A stretch of 16,276 nucleotides of DNA from CAYGZQ01 sp964354375 [NCBI: uncultured Planctomycetota bacterium] (GTDB lineage: Bacteria; JAJVIF01; JAPKYR01), in the NCBI GenBank assembly GCA_964354375.1, contig CAYGZQ010000077.1:1-16276 (forward strand). Reading direction: 5' to 3'. The position numbers and the translations under genes were made by a program. The notes under the pieces were generated by a model. It was not told where the DNA came from, made no database searches, and was given only the letters and a program-made list of their open reading frames with translations. Shown in pieces: positions 14,026-16,276 of this stretch; the stretch's first letter is position 1; each line of letters opens with the position of its first letter.

Positions 14026-16276
14026 TCAGAACAGCCCCGAGTGTTCGAGGTCGCACCGGAACATCGGCCACGGGTTGACTCCCACCGGCGCGTAATCCGC
14101 CGACACCAGCGTCACATACCCGTCGTACCCTCCGAACACGATGTCCACCTTGCCGTCGAAATTCACGTCGCCGGTTGCAGGCGAGCTGTCGATCCAGTCC
14201 GAGGTCGCGTAGTAGAAGACCAGCTCCCCGGTCGCGCCGTCGATTGCATAGAGGTTTCCGTCGTCCGATCCGACGACCGCCTCCGGTATTCCGTCAGTGG
14301 TGAGGTCGACGAGGGCCGCCGAGGACCAGATTCTGTCGTTCGACGGGAACTCCCATATTTGCGCGCCGGTAGCGCCGTCGATCGCATACACACTGGCGCT
14401 GTCCGCTCCGAGAACCACGTCCGGCACACCGTCGCCGTTGATATAGCCGATGGCCGGGCTGGTCCAGACGTATGAGCCCGTCGGGAACGACCAGATCTCG
14501 CCGCCGTCCGTGCCGTCCAGCGCGTACACATCTCCGTCCAGCCCCGCGATTATCGCGTCCGGGACATCGTCTCCGTTCAGGTCCGTCAATGCGGGCGATG
14601 AGTTGACCCACTCATTGATGGGGAAGGACCATATCTCCAACCCGGAATTTCCGTCGATCGCGTATACGTAACCGTCTCGACTGCCCACGACGAAATCGGG
14701 GATCTCGTCATCGTTGAGGTCCGCTGCGCCCGGGGATGAAAACACACCGGCTCCGGTCGGGAAACTCCACAGCGAGCTCCCGTCCACGCCGTCGAACGCG
14801 TACACGCTCCCGTCCATCGACCCGATTATCACGTCAAGGTGAAAGTCGCCCTTGATATTCGCCAGGGTCGGCGAGGAGATGATTCCGCCGGTCGTTGTGG
14901 CATGCCATAGCTCAGTGCCCGTCGCCCCGTCCACACAGTAGACGTTCTTGTCGAGGCACCCGAAGACGACATCGAGCGTTGAATCTCCGCCCATATTTGC
15001 CAGGGCCGCAGATGAATCGACCCATCCGCTGGTCGGGAAGGTCCAGATCACCGAGCCGTCTACACCGGAGTAGGCGACCATCTTGTTGGCCTGGTCGCCG
15101 ACGATTACGTCCAGAGTGCCGTCATCGTCCATGTCGGCGAGCGCCGGACTGCCCTGCACCACTCCGCCTGTGAATATCGACCACACCTCGTCGGGCAGGC
15201 TCATCGGGATCGCCCATAGCGTTACCGTGTTCTGGTCCTCGTATCCGAACACGTCCACTGCGCGCACCGCCACATAGTATTTCTTGCCGTTGATAAGACT
15301 CGGAATCTCGGTCGGGCTTCCGCCCGGATCAGTGATATACGCTGCGGTGGCGAAATTGACCGGGGTGTTCTGCGAATAATACACGCGGTAGGTCACCGGG
15401 GTGTCGATATCATGCGCCGTCCCATAGTATGCCGTCAGCTTCGTGTTGCCGGGCTCGAGCGATGTAATCCCGATCGTCGTGTCCCAGATCGGGGCGGGAT
15501 TCGGTATCGTTGAGAGCTCCACAGTGTTGAGCTCCCTGATGCCAAGCGAGTCCTCCGCGCGGACCGCAAAGAAGTAGGGAACGTAGTTATCCAGGCTGGT
15601 CACCACGTATGGGCTCTCATCCGTCGTGGTCTCGAAGTCTGCCGTCGCGAAATTGATGGGCGTGGTCTTCGAGTAGAAGATGTAATAAGTGATCGGCTGG
15701 TCCGGATCGAGCGCGTGCCCATAATGCACCGTTACCTGGTGATCGAACGGTATGAGCAGCTGGACTCCGATCTCGTCATTCGCCCAGGTCGGAGCCGAGT
15801 TCGGTGTGCCTGGAAGCTCGACGGCATTCGTCTCCTCCATGCCGACCGAGTCCTCCGCTCGAACCGCGAAATGGTAGGTCAGGCCGTTAGTGAGGCCGGT
15901 CACAGTGTATGGAGACCCGTCATCGTCGATTTCGACATCAGCGGTTCCAAAATCAATCGGGGTGGTCTCCGAGTAGTAAACGTTGTAATGGATCGGGAGG
16001 TCTATGTCGGTCGCGACGCCGTACGTCACGGTCACAGTGCCGTCTCCCGGCTTGGTGGATTGGATGCCGACGGTGTCGACCCACTCGGGAGCCCCGTTCG
16101 GAACGCATGAGAGCTCTTTGGTGTTCGTGTCCTCCGAGCCAACGTTATCGACCGCCCTGACGGCGAAATAGTATGTCTTGAAATTCTCCAGTCCGGGCAC
16201 AATGGTTGGAGACCCGGCGTCGTTTATCTTGCCGGCAGTCCCGAAGTCTATCGGGGTGGTGTCGGACCAGTAGACG
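14026..16276 (-). CDS. Large surface protein: fibronectin-III-like repeats plus FG-GAP/PQQ-like beta-propeller (5' end outside window)
   Basis: The frame is open to the window edge, so at least 749 residues are present and the N-terminus is missing. Residue order from the edge: a partial and three full repeats of about 99 residues with fibronectin-III character (NVYYSETTPIDF, TYHFAVRAEDSVG); a six-residue linker; eight 46-residue repeats (IWSFP, SSPAL-DLNGD--PD, VVGS-DG-VYAIDGATG); and the end motif NPWPMFRCDLEHSGLF. The D-x-N-x-D-x-x-x-D pattern resembles FG-GAP/VCBS calcium loops, while YAIDGATG--IW resembles PQQ-like blades. Known relatives are secreted or cell-surface proteins, often adhesive or with unknown ligands. 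No catalytic residues are seen. The gene ends with a strong terminator. The function is not identified; export is inferred because any signal peptide lies outside the window. Confidence 0.85.
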   Translation of the reverse strand, partial: VYWSDTTPIDFGTAGKINDAGSPTIVPGLENFKTYYFAVRAVDNVGSEDTNTKELSCVPNGAPEWVDTVGIQSTKPGDGTVTVTYGVATDIDLPIHYNVYYSETTPIDFGTADVEIDDDGSPYTVTGLTNGLTYHFAVRAEDSVGMEETNAVELPGTPNSAPTWANDEIGVQLLIPFDHQVTVHYGHALDPDQPITYYIFYSKTTPINFATADFETTTDESPYVVTSLDNYVPYFFAVRAEDSLGIRELNTVELSTIPNPAPIWDTTIGITSLEPGNTKLTAYYGTAHDIDTPVTYRVYYSQNTPVNFATAAYITDPGGSPTEIPSLINGKKYYVAVRAVDVFGYEDQNTVTLWAIPMSLPDEVWSIFTGGVVQGSPALADMDDDGTLDVIVGDQANKMVAYSGVDGSVIWTFPTSGWVDSSAALANMGGDSTLDVVFGCLDKNVYCVDGATGTELWHATTTGGIISSPTLANIKGDFHLDVIIGSMDGSVYAFDGVDGSSLWSFPTGAGVFSSPGAADLNDDEIPDFVVGSRDGYVYAIDGNSGLEIWSFPINEWVNSSPALTDLNGDDVPDAIIAGLDGDVYALDGTDGGEIWSFPTGSYVWTSPAIGYINGDGVPDVVLGADSASVYAIDGATGAQIWEFPSNDRIWSSAALVDLTTDGIPEAVVGSDDGNLYAIDGATGELVFYYATSDWIDSSPATGDVNFDGKVDIVFGGYDGYVTLVSADYAPVGVNPWPMFRCDLEHSGLF
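14083..15186 (-). repeat. Eight tandem 138-bp coding repeats (46-residue propeller blades)
   Basis: Eight consecutive units of exactly 46 codons with no insertions or deletions, read on the minus strand from 15186 to 14083. Each has an aromatic start (W or Y near position 2), SS/SP near 12-14, an Asp-rich loop near 18-26 and a VYAIDG-like strand near 36-41. Calcium-loop quality varies: units 1, 4, 5 and 8 keep most Asp positions, while units 2 and 3 are degenerate. Eight blades would close a propeller. Confidence 0.8.
15205..16276 (-). repeat. Tandem fibronectin-III-like coding repeats (about 300 bp each)
   Basis: Units on the minus strand: partial 16276-16099, then 16098-15802 (99 codons), 15801-15502 (100 codons) and 15501-15205 (99 codons). 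Each starts N-x-AP-W, has an aromatic YNVYYS-type strand followed by TPI-F-TA, and ends FAVRAxDxxG with a Glu/Asn-Thr tail. The array continues beyond the window. Confidence 0.8.

Noticed and set aside
14083-15186. CRISPR-like or non-coding tandem repeat
   Set aside because: The 138-bp periodicity is explained by the 46-residue coding repeat, sequence identity between units is moderate, and there are no spacers.

Overview
The window is a G+C-rich bacterial chromosome segment in two parts. Positions 1-11680 (+ strand) hold a classic transcription/translation operon: the last codons of tuf (EF-Tu), then secE, nusG, rplK, rplA, rplJ, rplL, rpoB and rpoC, all on one strand with short gaps. Positions 11751-16276 (- strand) hold three genes for exported proteins that converge on rpoC.

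The housekeeping half is intact. Signature motifs are visible in every protein: the NusG KOW domain, the L1 signature, the RpoB rifampicin pocket and active-site lysines, and the RpoC NADFDGD triad with both zinc sites. Oddities are a SecE with long extensions on both ends, non-ATG or ambiguous starts (rplL GTG, nusG), several hairpins between ribosomal-protein genes, a gap before rplJ too short for a normal L10 leader, and a large insertion of roughly 185 residues in the N-terminal third of RpoC. RpoC lacks the trigger-loop insertion (SI3) typical of proteobacteria, and RpoB is compact.

The minus-strand half encodes, from right to left, a large protein cut by the window edge (fibronectin-III-like repeats followed by eight exact 46-residue FG-GAP/PQQ-like propeller repeats), closed by a strong intrinsic terminator. 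Next come a cysteine-rich lipoprotein with its own likely promoter and a second lipoprotein-like gene whose signal peptide lies in a different frame from its body (frameshift). The last two are probably co-transcribed.

The organism cannot be named from this sequence alone. The rpoC architecture plus lipobox lipoproteins and FG-GAP/PQQ-like surface proteins suggest an uncultivated, double-membraned, non-proteobacterial lineage, perhaps FCB-like or a neighbouring candidate phylum; this is inference. I see no CRISPR, IS element, tRNA or rRNA. The operon is ordinary in content. The parts most likely to be new are the RpoC insertion, the extended SecE and the uncharacterised exported proteins.
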